64,000 nucleotides of DNA, from NCBI GenBank assembly GCA_016710595.1, contig JADJVM010000007.1, forward strand, positions 1 through 64,000, given 5' to 3'. This stretch comes from Niastella sp. GTDB taxonomy: Bacteria; Bacteroidota; Bacteroidia; Chitinophagales; Chitinophagaceae. Both the position numbers and the translations under genes were made by a program. Below are positions 37,621 through 46,531 of the stretch, piece after piece. Positions within the stretch are counted from its first letter, which is position 1; every line of letters begins with the position of its first letter. The notes under the pieces were generated by a model, which did no database searches, was not told where the DNA came from, and saw only the letters and a list, made by a program, of their open reading frames with translations.

Positions 37621-37759
37621 TTATTTTAAAGCAATGAGCAAATTTACATGGCTGAACGCTTATGTGTACACAAGATTTTCATCCATTTTATGATGTTAAA
37701 ACAAAACTCATATCCTTGTAATGTAGTATAGATAAGCATTGTACCTTGTACCTTTCATT

Positions 37760-39307
37760 ATGCCCAACCGATCAACCGACATATTATTTCAACTTGTACA
37801 TTCCCTTGAAAAGGCGGAAAAAAGGAATTTTAAACTTTATATCAAAAGGAATTCAGGTAATACTGATTTAAAAATCATTGAACTTTTTGATGCATTGGAT
37901 AAACTGGAAGAGTATGATGAAAAATTTCTGTTTAAAAAACTGCATTCAATAAAGAAACCGCAACTCGCCAATGTAAAAAGCCATTTATATAAACAGTTGC
38001 TGGCAAGCCTTAGGCTCATAAAAATTGCAGACAGTATTGATTTGCAACTGCACGAACAATTAGATTATGCAAAAATTTTGTATAATAAAGGGCTTTATTA
38101 CCAAAGCCTTAAAATTTTAGAAAAGGCCAAAGAGCTCGCTATTGCTAACAATCAGGACAGTCTTTTAATACCTGTAATTTCCCTCGAAAAAAAAATAGAG
38201 ACACTGCACATTACCCGTAGTATGGAAAACCGGGCAGAACAATTGAGCAACGAAGCAGAAGAGATTTATCGAAAACGCAGGAATATTACCAGGCTCTCGA
38301 ACCTGGCACTTAAAATGTATAGCTGGTACATTAAATACGGCCATGCCCGAAATGAAAAAGATGGAGCCGCAGTAAAACATTTTTTTATCACGAGCCTGCC
38401 TGCCGGAGCACAAAATTTTATGGGTTTTTACGAAAGGTTATACCTGTATCAAAGTTATTGCTGGCTTGCTTTTATACGCCAGGATTTTTTACAGTATTAC
38501 CGTTATACACAAAAATGGGTAAACTTATTTATGGAGCAGCCTTTTATGATAGGTATAGAAACAGGCCATTATATAAAAGGTATGCACAACCTCATGAATG
38601 CTCATTTTGATTTACGCAATTATCAAAAATTTGATGAAACCTTAAAAGAATTTATTCTCTTTTCAAAGTCTGAAATTGCACAGCAACATGATAATAACCG
38701 GGTACAAACTTTTATTTATCTGGTGAGCGCAAAAATCAATAAGCATATTAGTACTGGAACTTTTAAAAAAGGATTAGAACTGGTACCAGATACTGAAAAA
38801 AAACTAGCCCAATTTTCTTTATACTTAGACAGGCACCGCATCCTGGTGCTTAATTATAAGATTGCGACCTTATATTTTGGAGCGGGGGATTATAGTACCT
38901 GTATTGATTATTTGCATCGCATCATTAATGGTGTAGATGATTTGCGCAGTGACCTGCAATGTTATTCCCGTTTATTGCATTTAATAGCTCATTATGAATT
39001 AGGTAATACCATGATCATTGAATCCCTGGTAAAATCTGTTTACCGGTACATGGCTAAAATGGATAATTTGTCAATGATAGAAACTGAAGTATTGAAATTT
39101 TTAGAACGATCTTTTTTTATACCGGTAAATAAAATGCAACCACAGCTCAATCTTTTTTTGAAAAAAATAAAGCATTATGAATTCAATCGTTTTGAAACCC
39201 GGGCATTTGCGTACCTCGATATCGTTTCCTGGCTGGAAAGTAAAGTAAAAAATGAGCCCCTTCAAAAAGTGATACACGATAAGTATTTAAAAAGTTCCCG
39301 CCGTTAA
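37760..39307 (+). CDS. Conserved helical-repeat (TPR-like) protein of unknown function
   Basis: About 515 residues, all helical, cytoplasmic, with no signal peptide. I use ATG 37760 (MPNRSTDILFQLVHSLEKAE) rather than the upstream TTG. The N-terminal part, LEKAEKRNFKLYIKRNSG and KPQLANVKSHLYKQLLASLR, recurs in a family of large Bacteroidota proteins I know only as hypothetical; the middle looks like degenerate TPRs (AKILYNKGLYYQSLKILEKA). It is convergent with the LuxE-like gene; the stop codons abut. A scaffold role is likely but unproven. Confidence 0.75.
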   Translation: MPNRSTDILFQLVHSLEKAEKRNFKLYIKRNSGNTDLKIIELFDALDKLEEYDEKFLFKKLHSIKKPQLANVKSHLYKQLLASLRLIKIADSIDLQLHEQLDYAKILYNKGLYYQSLKILEKAKELAIANNQDSLLIPVISLEKKIETLHITRSMENRAEQLSNEAEEIYRKRRNITRLSNLALKMYSWYIKYGHARNEKDGAAVKHFFITSLPAGAQNFMGFYERLYLYQSYCWLAFIRQDFLQYYRYTQKWVNLFMEQPFMIGIETGHYIKGMHNLMNAHFDLRNYQKFDETLKEFILFSKSEIAQQHDNNRVQTFIYLVSAKINKHISTGTFKKGLELVPDTEKKLAQFSLYLDRHRILVLNYKIATLYFGAGDYSTCIDYLHRIINGVDDLRSDLQCYSRLLHLIAHYELGNTMIIESLVKSVYRYMAKMDNLSMIETEVLKFLERSFFIPVNKMQPQLNLFLKKIKHYEFNRFETRAFAYLDIVSWLESKVKNEPLQKVIHDKYLKSSRR

Positions 39308-40345
39308 TTATGCAGTAAGCAGGCTACAGCCCCGTAAATCTGTAACATCTAATCTTCCTGTTATTTCAAAATGATGATTGGTTGTAATTTTTCCTACATC
39401 ATCAGTCGCAATAAAAGCACAACTGTAAATATTCGCCAGGTCAATAATATTAATTACACCACTTGTTCCGGCATCACCTGAAATGGCAAAAGGGTCATCT
39501 TCTGCCCGTATTAAAATTTTCATCCACGGCGGGCAACTAAAGAGGCCATCTTGTAAGGCATAGGCTTGCGATAGGAGTTCCGTCATGCCATATTCTGATG
39601 CGATTTGTTTTAGCTGGAATTTTTCTCTTAAGATGGTATGTACTTCCGCACGGATAATTTCTTTTTTTCTTCCTTTCATACCACCCGTTTCCAGTATCCG
39701 GCAATGCTGTAACGGTATCGGAAATTTTTCAGCAAAATCGAGTAGGGCGTATGTTACTCCAAATAAGATTGTTTTTATTTTATTTTTTTCATTTTCCAGC
39801 AGGATATTTGCCAGGGCATCCAAATCTTGTAAATAAAAACCACTGTTGTAGTGATTGCTTAGCCCAATAAGCTCATGTACCATATAAACCAACGAGGAGT
39901 TACCTTTTTCTAAATAATTTGGTAACAAACCCAGGATGCAATATTGTGAAGGGTCACCAAAAAACAGGGAAAAGGTTTTTAAGAAACTTTCTGTATAGAT
40001 ATTTTCATTTGTAAGAAAATGTTTACTGGGGATCATTCCGGTGGTACCACTACTTTCAAATACTAGTTTTACAGCGTTTGACCCTGTAATAACTTTATGT
40101 GTTTTAAAGAAGACGATTGGCAAAAAAGGGATATCCTGTATTTTATGAACATTGCCGGGCACTTTTTTTATTAAATCACAATATTGGCGGTATAAAGGAT
40201 TATGCTCATATTGAAACTTAAATACTTGTATTGCCAACTGGTCAAAATTAAAATTTGACGAATTGAATACTCCATTTATTATATCAATATCCTGTTGGGG
40301 CATTTGAATGCTGCAAATTTCAGCAAAATAATTCAATCCTTTCAA
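39308..40345 (-). CDS. LuxE/acyl-protein synthetase-like acyltransferase
   Basis: A 345-residue ANL-superfamily enzyme of the LuxE type, which activates an acid with ATP and moves the acyl group onto an enzyme Cys. It has the adenylate motif FESSGTTGMIPSKHF, ILFGVTYALLDFAE, LETGGMKGRKKEI and SEYGMTELLSQAY. The LuxC and LuxD partners and luciferase are absent, so light production is ruled out. In Bacteroidota stand-alone forms may serve lipid or pigment pathways; this is inference. The start may be Met15 instead. Confidence 0.82.
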   Translation of the reverse strand: MKGLNYFAEICSIQMPQQDIDIINGVFNSSNFNFDQLAIQVFKFQYEHNPLYRQYCDLIKKVPGNVHKIQDIPFLPIVFFKTHKVITGSNAVKLVFESSGTTGMIPSKHFLTNENIYTESFLKTFSLFFGDPSQYCILGLLPNYLEKGNSSLVYMVHELIGLSNHYNSGFYLQDLDALANILLENEKNKIKTILFGVTYALLDFAEKFPIPLQHCRILETGGMKGRKKEIIRAEVHTILREKFQLKQIASEYGMTELLSQAYALQDGLFSCPPWMKILIRAEDDPFAISGDAGTSGVINIIDLANIYSCAFIATDDVGKITTNHHFEITGRLDVTDLRGCSLLTA

Positions 40346-40396
40346 AAGGTTTGTTTTATTAAGAGGTTATTTAGAAATCTGTCGTTAAATTTGGAT

Positions 40397-40864
40397 ATGC
40401 AAATAATGAAAATGAAAAAAGCCTGCCTTTTTGCCAGCACTGTATTTTTGCTTGTCTCCTGTGGTAAGGATAAATTTAATACCGTTCCAGAAATTAAGTT
40501 TACTTCTATTACGCCAAATGTGATAAGTAATTCCAGTTTCCCCGGCCAGATTGACCTTACTTTTAAATTAAAAGATGCCGAAGGTGATTTTGGAGTGGGT
40601 GGTAACAATGATTCTACTTATGTATATGTAAAAAACATAACTACATCCCAGGAATTAGATTCTTTTAGGTTCCCTCTCTTAAATGGTATTAGCCGTAAAA
40701 ATATGGATGTGGAAGTTACCGCTAATATTTTACGGGATGCCAAACCCAGTAATATACCTGCACCTTATACTGATACTTTGTATTTTGAAATTTATGTAAG
40801 AGACAATGCCGGCCATAAAAGTAATGTAGAGCAGGCCGGGCCTTTATACTATATCCGAAATTAA
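40397..40864 (+). CDS. Small lipoprotein of unknown function
   Basis: About 155 residues. I start it at ATG 40397 since MKKACLFASTVFLLVSCGKD is a lipoprotein signal with lipobox VSC; an upstream frame (from 40295) overlaps the LuxE-like gene on the opposite strand. The mature part is a beta-sandwich-like domain (TFKLKDAEGDFG, DSTYVYVKN, DTLYFEIYVRDNAGHKSN), of the kind found in Bacteroidota surface lipoproteins. Its stop overlaps the UbiA-like start by one base, so they are probably one transcript. Confidence 0.75.
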   Translation: MQIMKMKKACLFASTVFLLVSCGKDKFNTVPEIKFTSITPNVISNSSFPGQIDLTFKLKDAEGDFGVGGNNDSTYVYVKNITTSQELDSFRFPLLNGISRKNMDVEVTANILRDAKPSNIPAPYTDTLYFEIYVRDNAGHKSNVEQAGPLYYIRN

Positions 40865-41706
40865 TGCGTTGGTTACAATTCATCTTATCTCATTCTATTT
40901 TCATTTCATTTTGTGCAGCAGCTTTATGTATGCAAACATATATCCTGTTGCATATACCGTCAAATATTAATATCATTGGCCTTGTTTTTTTCTCTACGCT
41001 CTCCGGTTATAATGTATATTGGTTCTTAAGTAAATATTTTTTTAGCAGTTCAACCTCCATTTTTAAATTTATAAGAATTGCCAAATCTTATTTTAGTGTG
41101 GCCGTAATAAGCGCCGGGCTTACCTTTTATTTTTTTTTAAAAGTACCCTATAGTTTGCCTTATCTTGTAATCTCCATTTTTCTTACGGCTATATATTCAA
41201 TGCCACTTTGGCCCTTACCCCGGTTGGCTGGCCTGGCACAAAAAGCAGGTTTTTTAAAAACAACATTGCTGGCATTTACCTGGGCATATACCACAACCGT
41301 ATTACCTGCTATTGAAATTTTGCAAAGTGAGGCCTATGCCATTACCCTGTTATTTGCATCCCGTTTCTTTTTTATGCTTATGCTATGTGTAATTTTTGAT
41401 AAGCGTGATACGGAGATAGATAAAATTCATTCTTTACGAAGTATGGCAACAGATATTGCTTCCCATACACTAAGGATTTTAATGTATGTAACACTCATTT
41501 GTTATATGATTGCTGGAATATTTGTGAGGATACATTTTGGAGATACCTCCCAGGTATATGCTTTTGCACTTACCGGCGCTGTAGTATGGATCGTTTTTGA
41601 AATGTCGTTTAAAAAAAGAGGATATTTTTTCTATTATTTTATTGTAGATGGCCTTATGTTGCTTTCTTCTGTTTTTACCTGGGGTGCCAATCTGATAAAT
41701 AATTGA
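40864..41706 (+). CDS. UbiA-like polytopic membrane protein
   Basis: A 280-residue membrane protein with about eight helices. A motif DKRDTEIDKIHSLRSMA between the central helices resembles the second Asp-rich motif (DxxDxxxD) of UbiA prenyltransferases; the first motif region (GYNVYWFLSKY) is weak, as only an Asn is kept. It may therefore be a divergent prenyltransferase or a non-catalytic relative. It overlaps the preceding lipoprotein and the M42 gene follows within 50 bases. Confidence 0.65.
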   Translation: MRWLQFILSHSIFISFCAAALCMQTYILLHIPSNINIIGLVFFSTLSGYNVYWFLSKYFFSSSTSIFKFIRIAKSYFSVAVISAGLTFYFFLKVPYSLPYLVISIFLTAIYSMPLWPLPRLAGLAQKAGFLKTTLLAFTWAYTTTVLPAIEILQSEAYAITLLFASRFFFMLMLCVIFDKRDTEIDKIHSLRSMATDIASHTLRILMYVTLICYMIAGIFVRIHFGDTSQVYAFALTGAVVWIVFEMSFKKRGYFFYYFIVDGLMLLSSVFTWGANLINN

Positions 41707-41726
41707 TCAGGAAACAAAGCTTTAGT

Positions 41727-41734
41727 TACTTTTG
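41727..41734 (+). promoter_or_regulatory. Bacteroidota -7 box (TACTTTTG)
   Basis: An exact TAnnTTTG match between the UbiA-like stop and the M42 start at 41751. Confidence 0.5.
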
Positions 41735-41750
41735 CAAAAATAATTTTACA

Positions 41751-42854
41751 ATGGCAAAAGCAACAAAATCTAAATCAATACTTCCTCCGGCGTCATTTCA
41801 ATTTTTAGAAAAATATATCAATAATGCCTCTCCCACAGGTTTTGAAACACCCGGACAAAAATTATGGATGGAGCATTTAAAGCCGTATGCTGATGAATTC
41901 TTCACCGATCCTTATGGTACAGCTGTTGCGGTTATCAACCCGGGCAATCCATTCAAAGTAGTAATAGAAGCTCATGCCGATGAGATCAGTTGGTTTGTAA
42001 ATTATATTTCTCCCGAAGGCCTTTTGTATTTAAAAAGAAACGGCGGAGTAGATCACCAGGTAGCGCCCAGTAAAAGAGTGATGATACATGGAAAAAAAGG
42101 GCCTGTAAAAGCGGTATTTGGATGGCCTGCCATTCATACCCGTATAGGTGCTGCCGAAAAAGAAACCCAACCCAAAGTAGAAAATTTATTTTTAGACTGT
42201 GGGGCCCGTAATAAAAAAGAAGTGGAGGCGCTCGGCATCCATGTAGGTGCCGTGGCAACTTATATTGATGGGTATGAAGAACTCGCCCATGATTTTTTAA
42301 TTGGCCGGGCATTCGACAATCGAATTGGTGGCTTTATGATTGCCGAAGTGGCCCGCTTGCTTAAAGAAAATAAAAAGAAACTACCCTATACATTATATAT
42401 TGTAAATGCGGTGCAGGAAGAAATTGGTCTCCGTGGTGCAGAAATGATTGCCCGGCGTATAAAACCAAATGTGGCCATTATTACAGATGTTACCCATGAT
42501 AGCACAACCCCGATGATCAATAAAATGATAGAAGGCGATTGTGTTTGTGGCAAAGGCCCCGTATTAAGTTTTGGCCCTGCTGTACATAATAAATTATTGG
42601 GGTTGGTGCAGGATGTAGCTGCTAAAAATAAAATTGAAGTGCAACTGCGGGCTGCAAGCCGTAGCACAGGTACCGATACCGATTCTTTCGCTTATGCCAA
42701 TGATGGTTGCCCTTCTGTACTTATTTCTATTCCTTTAAGGTATATGCATACTACTGTAGAAATGCTTCATAAAAGAGATATAGAACTTACTGTAAAATTG
42801 ATGTACGAAACTTTATTAGCCCTTACCCCAAAAACCAACCTGAGTTATTTTTAA
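41751..42854 (+). CDS. M42 family aminopeptidase/glutamyl-type metallopeptidase
   Basis: A 367-residue zinc aminopeptidase of the M42 (FrvX/tetrahedral aminopeptidase) family, cytoplasmic and usually a 12-mer shell. The start is ATG 41751 (MAKATKSKS); the upstream frame from 41703 overlaps the preceding gene and its promoter. Motifs: ASPTGFETPGQ, VIEAHADEISWFVNYIS (metal His and Asp), GRAFDNRIGGFM (bridging Asp), VQEEIGLRGAEM (catalytic Glu), ITDVTHDSTTP, and PLRYMHTTVEMLHKRDI (metal His). It probably forms one unit with the next membrane protein. Confidence 0.92.
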   Translation: MAKATKSKSILPPASFQFLEKYINNASPTGFETPGQKLWMEHLKPYADEFFTDPYGTAVAVINPGNPFKVVIEAHADEISWFVNYISPEGLLYLKRNGGVDHQVAPSKRVMIHGKKGPVKAVFGWPAIHTRIGAAEKETQPKVENLFLDCGARNKKEVEALGIHVGAVATYIDGYEELAHDFLIGRAFDNRIGGFMIAEVARLLKENKKKLPYTLYIVNAVQEEIGLRGAEMIARRIKPNVAIITDVTHDSTTPMINKMIEGDCVCGKGPVLSFGPAVHNKLLGLVQDVAAKNKIEVQLRAASRSTGTDTDSFAYANDGCPSVLISIPLRYMHTTVEMLHKRDIELTVKLMYETLLALTPKTNLSYF

Positions 42855-42858
42855 ATTT

Positions 42859-43347
42859 ATGGAAGATCGTTTCTCAAAATATGTAAAACTTACTACAGGG
42901 CTTATACTCACTGTAATTGCTTTTGTTTTATTCATAGCTATACTCCTGGTAGTTTTCAGGTTGTTTTTTGGAATATTAAGTTATGTTCCCTGGACGAGCT
43001 ATTTTTTTATGGCTTGCTTAGTTTTATTTCCTTCTGTATTTTTTATTGCAGTGTTTTATGTTTATTATAAACGCACCCGGCCATACCCCCGTAAATGGAT
43101 AAGGTATCTTTCTTTTTTTATTTTTGGGGCAATCAGTTGTATTTGGTTGTATGTGTTAGTAAGGGATATGATTACATTCACTCAATTTCAATATACAGAA
43201 ATGGATAAATACCGGGGGTTTGGTATGTGGATTCTTGCTGGTTCAGTTTTTACACTATTTTTGGTTGGTATGATACAGGCTTTAGGCAACCAAAAAGAAT
43301 TAGATTGGCGCACAAAAAGGCAACAGGAACGGGGCGATGTAGATTAA
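42859..43347 (+). CDS. Four-helix membrane protein of unknown function
   Basis: A 162-residue protein with four predicted helices (about 12-38, 45-70, 85-105, 120-140) and charged ends (KRQQERGDVD). It starts 4 bases after the M42 stop, so it is co-transcribed. I cannot assign it to a family. Its stop overlaps the stop of a GNAT gene on the other strand by 4 bases. Confidence 0.7.
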   Translation: MEDRFSKYVKLTTGLILTVIAFVLFIAILLVVFRLFFGILSYVPWTSYFFMACLVLFPSVFFIAVFYVYYKRTRPYPRKWIRYLSFFIFGAISCIWLYVLVRDMITFTQFQYTEMDKYRGFGMWILAGSVFTLFLVGMIQALGNQKELDWRTKRQQERGDVD

Positions 43348-43916
43348 CCGGGATTTTGTAAACAATATATGGCTGAATCGTAAAACATACTTTCATAATA
43401 ATAATTTTCTTTAAAATGGGCTTCTTTTACAAAGCCCATTTTTTGTAAAACATGCTCACTCCCTTTGTTTTCCGGGTTGATATGAGCTTCTATACCATGT
43501 AAGTTCATATTCTTAAAACCATACCCTATTACTGGTTTTGCGGCCTCCTGCATATAACCCTGTTGCCAAAATTCCGGGTTTAAAATATAACCTAATTCCG
43601 CTCGTTTATGTTCAGCATCAATACGCCAGAATGTAATATTTCCAATCATGATTTCCGGCATTTCTTGTAAAGCCATTACCCATAGGATTGCTTTATTTTC
43701 AAACCAGTTATTTTCAATCATTTTTATCATATCCCGGGCTTCTTTGATATGCGTCAAAGGTTTTTTTTGTATGTATTTTAATACAACCGGGCTGCTGCGA
43801 AGCGCAAACAGGCTCTCTGCATCCATCATGCCGATGGGCCTTAAAATCAATCTCTTTGTATGCAAAACCGGGAATGGGTGAAAATTCAAATGCAGGTTAA
43901 ATTTATTTTTCTCCAT
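43344..43916 (-). CDS. GNAT family N-acetyltransferase (RimJ/RimL type)
   Basis: A 190-residue GNAT of the type that acetylates protein N-termini or small amines with acetyl-CoA. It has TKRLILRPIGMMDAESLFAL at the start, AELGYILNPEFWQQGYMQEA (acetyl-CoA loop Q/RxxGxG-like) and HINPENKGSEHVLQKMGF near the end. The substrate is unknown. It lies next to a second GNAT on the same strand, six bases apart; the two are not closely alike. Confidence 0.88.
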   Translation of the reverse strand: MEKNKFNLHLNFHPFPVLHTKRLILRPIGMMDAESLFALRSSPVVLKYIQKKPLTHIKEARDMIKMIENNWFENKAILWVMALQEMPEIMIGNITFWRIDAEHKRAELGYILNPEFWQQGYMQEAAKPVIGYGFKNMNLHGIEAHINPENKGSEHVLQKMGFVKEAHFKENYYYESMFYDSAIYCLQNPG

Positions 43917-43921
43917 CAGTT

Positions 43922-44416
43922 TTATATTATTTTTTTTCCCATAATGATCAAAGAAAATTCTTTATCATCCATATTAGCCACATCAGGTAAGTGACCCCAT
44001 GTTTCAAAGCCGAGAGATTTAAAAATAGATAGGCTTGCATAATTATGGGCAAAAATAAAACCCAACAAATTTTTTATTTGTAACGAAGGTGCTTCTTTGA
44101 TGCATTCATATAATATCGCTTTACCATATCCCTTACCCCTGCATTTTTCATCCAGGAAAATACTAATTTCTGCGGTTCCGGAATAAGCAGGCCTACCATA
44201 AAAATCACTGAAACTTACCCATCCTATTTTTGAAAGTTGAAGATCATCTTCAATAATCCATATAGGGCGATTACCTGTATGTGCCCAAAACCATTTCTCT
44301 TTATCCTTAGTATTTACCGGTACGGTATCGGCGGTTACCATCCGGCTTGCAATGGTAGCGTTGTAAATTTCTACAATATATGGCAGGTCATTAATTTCTG
44401 CATTTCGGATGAACAT
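43922..44416 (-). CDS. GNAT family N-acetyltransferase (phosphinothricin acetyltransferase-like)
   Basis: A 164-residue GNAT. It opens IRNAEINDLPYIVEIYNATI, then ISIFLDEKCRGKGYGKAIL (acetyl-CoA loop RGKGYG) and IFAHNYASLSIFKSLGFETW. It resembles the PAT/YwnH branch, which acetylates phosphinothricin or methionine derivatives, but the substrate is unproven. It is the first gene of the GNAT pair. Confidence 0.88.
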   Translation of the reverse strand: MFIRNAEINDLPYIVEIYNATIASRMVTADTVPVNTKDKEKWFWAHTGNRPIWIIEDDLQLSKIGWVSFSDFYGRPAYSGTAEISIFLDEKCRGKGYGKAILYECIKEAPSLQIKNLLGFIFAHNYASLSIFKSLGFETWGHLPDVANMDDKEFSLIIMGKKII

Positions 44417-44677
44417 AATTCAAAAATAAAGTATATGTTTGAAAAGTAAATTATAATTACTACAGATCGATTTATATAATAATTAGGATAGCAATTTACT
44501 CAAGAAAATTTCCGTAATAAAAAAAATATACCTTATTGCATAGGATTACGTAAATTCCTCATTGAATATTTAGGGTAAATACGCTATATTTTGAAATCCT
44601 TCGTAATTAAATAGTAAAAAAGGCGTTATAGAATAAGTAATCTTACTGATCCAAAAATTTACTAATTTCACGTTTTT
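44417..44677. other. Gene-free divergent region, AT-rich
   Basis: A 261-base stretch between the GNAT and response regulator start codons. It is strongly AT-rich, and I see no clean TAnnTTTG box or hairpin. It should contain the promoters of both units. Confidence 0.5.
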
Positions 44678-45355
44678 ATGAAAAACAATATGTCTGATCC
44701 AATAAAAGTTATAATCGCCGATGACCATGTGTTATTCCGGGCCGGTGTAAAATCATTTTTAAGCTTAAAAGAAGATATCCGTGTAATTGGCGAAGCTGAT
44801 AACGGGATGCATTTGCTTACTTTACTAAGGACCCAGGTGCCTGATGTAATTTTATTAGATATACAAATGCCCATCATGAGCGGTATTGATGCCTTGCCCG
44901 AGATTAAGAAACTTTGCCCGCAAACAAAAATTGTCATGCTTACCATGCTCGATGAAAATAGCATGATTTCAAAATTAATGGAACTTGGCGCCAATAGTTA
45001 CCTCTCTAAATCGAGTGATAGCGAAGTAATTTATGAAGCCATTAAAACCTGTGTAAGCCAGGAATATTATTTTAATGATCTCACCAATAAGGCAATGCTT
45101 ACCAGTCTGAAACAAAAAAACAATATAGTTCCTCCTCATTTAATGGTGCAGGAAGCGGTATTGAATGAAAAGGAAACAACGATCCTGAGGTTAATGTGCG
45201 AAGAGAAAAGCACAAAGGAGATTGCAGATATTGTAGAGCTTAGCCCACGTACCGTAGAATCTATCAGGGATAAATTGAAAGTAAAAACGGGATCAAAAAG
45301 TACAGCAGGCTTAATTATGTATGCTGTGAAACATAAAATAATTGAAGAAATTTAG
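44678..45355 (+). CDS. NarL/LuxR-family response regulator (no kinase nearby)
   Basis: A 225-residue DNA-binding response regulator. Receiver: VIIADDHVLFRAGVKSFL, phospho-acceptor in VILLDIQMPIMSG, switch Lys near YLSKSSDSE. HTH: NEKETTILRLMCEEKSTKEI, LSPRTVESIRDKLKVKTGSK. Unlike the regulator at 3.8 kb it has no histidine kinase neighbour, so it must pair with one elsewhere. It is followed by a terminator. Confidence 0.93.
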   Translation: MKNNMSDPIKVIIADDHVLFRAGVKSFLSLKEDIRVIGEADNGMHLLTLLRTQVPDVILLDIQMPIMSGIDALPEIKKLCPQTKIVMLTMLDENSMISKLMELGANSYLSKSSDSEVIYEAIKTCVSQEYYFNDLTNKAMLTSLKQKNNIVPPHLMVQEAVLNEKETTILRLMCEEKSTKEIADIVELSPRTVESIRDKLKVKTGSKSTAGLIMYAVKHKIIEEI

Positions 45356-45385
45356 ATGATGCATCAGCTAAAATAATCTTTTCAT

Positions 45386-45416
45386 AAACCCCTCGCTTTA
45401 CGCACTGGGGTTTTTT
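45386..45416 (+). terminator. Rho-independent terminator after the response regulator
   Basis: Stem AAACCCC / GGGGTTT around a 14-base loop, ending in six T. Confidence 0.7.
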
Positions 45417-45428
45417 AATGTATGTAAA

Positions 45429-46277
45429 ATGAGTTATTATAATTTTAATGGGAAACTTTTTCAAGACCAGGAACCGGCCTTAGGCCCCAACAGCCGGGCA
45501 GTACGCTATGGCGATGGTTTGTTTGAAACCATTAAATACCGCAATGGCCGTTTGCTGCTGGAAGAAGAACATTTTGACCGCTTATGGCATGGTATGAAAT
45601 TATTAAAATTTGATATTCCTGCACAGTTTACGCCCCAGCAATTGAAAAATGAAATAGAAAAAACGGTACAAAAAAACAAGCATACATCTGCCAGGATAAG
45701 GATGGCGATACTGAGAGGGGATGGCGGCATGTTTGACCCTAAAAATCATTTTCCAAATTATATTATTCAAAGTTGGCAATTGCCCGAAAAAATTGAATTA
45801 TTGAATAGTAATGGTCTTACCTTAAGCATTTACCGGGATGGCTGGAAATCTTGCGATGCGTTCTGTAACGTAAAACACAATAATTACCTCTGCTATTGTA
45901 TGGCAGCTTTATATGCAAAAGAACAATTTTGTAATGATGCTTTATTGCTGAATAATTACGGCCGTATTTGCGACAGTAGTATTGCCAATGTGTATATGAT
46001 AAAAGACAACCGAATATATACACCGTCTTTGCAGGAAGGATGTATTGCCGGGGTAATGCGTAAATTTTTAATTGAACATTTGCCATTGTTAGGTTATACT
46101 ATTGAAGAAACTCAAATTACAGAAGAAATGATAAATACTGCGGATGAAGTATTTATTAGTAATTCTATCTTTAATATCCGTTGGGTAGGCCATATCGGTA
46201 GTTATGAATTTGCTAATAAAAAAATTATTGATATGGTAAATGCCTTGCACGAAGCTTATCCCGAAGTATTTTATTGA
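45429..46277 (+). CDS. Class IV aminotransferase (aminodeoxychorismate lyase / branched-chain aminotransferase-like)
   Basis: A 282-residue fold-type IV PLP enzyme. Motifs include YGDGLFETIKYRNGRLLLEEEH (N-terminal family signature), the PLP Lys in DAFCNVKHNNYL, a conserved NDALLLNNYGRICDSSIANV and CIAGVMRKFLIE. The length fits both PabC (folate) and short IlvE or D-amino-acid transaminases; sequence alone does not decide. It stands alone between two terminators, so context gives no help. Confidence 0.88.
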   Translation: MSYYNFNGKLFQDQEPALGPNSRAVRYGDGLFETIKYRNGRLLLEEEHFDRLWHGMKLLKFDIPAQFTPQQLKNEIEKTVQKNKHTSARIRMAILRGDGGMFDPKNHFPNYIIQSWQLPEKIELLNSNGLTLSIYRDGWKSCDAFCNVKHNNYLCYCMAALYAKEQFCNDALLLNNYGRICDSSIANVYMIKDNRIYTPSLQEGCIAGVMRKFLIEHLPLLGYTIEETQITEEMINTADEVFISNSIFNIRWVGHIGSYEFANKKIIDMVNALHEAYPEVFY

Positions 46278-46309
46278 TGCATTCTCTCCGGCTTTTAATA
46301 TTATTTATC

Positions 46310-46336
46310 GCCTTCCAACACCTGGAAGGCTTTTTT
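46310..46336 (+). terminator. Rho-independent terminator after the class IV aminotransferase
   Basis: Stem GCCTTCCA / TGGAAGGC with a 5-base loop and six T. Confidence 0.85.
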
Positions 46337-46429
46337 GTATATGGGATTGTAATTTTTGTATAAAATAAAATATGGCAATTGCATGACAATAAACATGCTC
46401 CAAAAAAGCTGGGGCAATGGTTACGAAAA

Positions 46430-46437
46430 TAACTTTG
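46430..46437 (+). promoter_or_regulatory. Bacteroidota -7 box (TAACTTTG)
   Basis: An exact TAnnTTTG match, giving a leader of roughly 85-90 bases before the TonB-dependent receptor. I could not identify a Fur box. Confidence 0.55.
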
Positions 46438-46531
46438 CAAAACTATTTTTAAAATACTGCTTTTCCATGTATGTATTATTTCCACTTATAAATAAGGCAT
46501 TTTAAAAATAAAATCATATCAACAAAACTAC

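Noticed and set aside
37739..37759. TTG start for the helical-repeat protein
   Set aside because: ATG 37760 begins the conserved MPNRS sequence and the extra residues look like non-coding.
39308..40345. Bioluminescence operon
   Set aside because: Only a LuxE-like protein is present; luciferase, LuxC and LuxD are missing.
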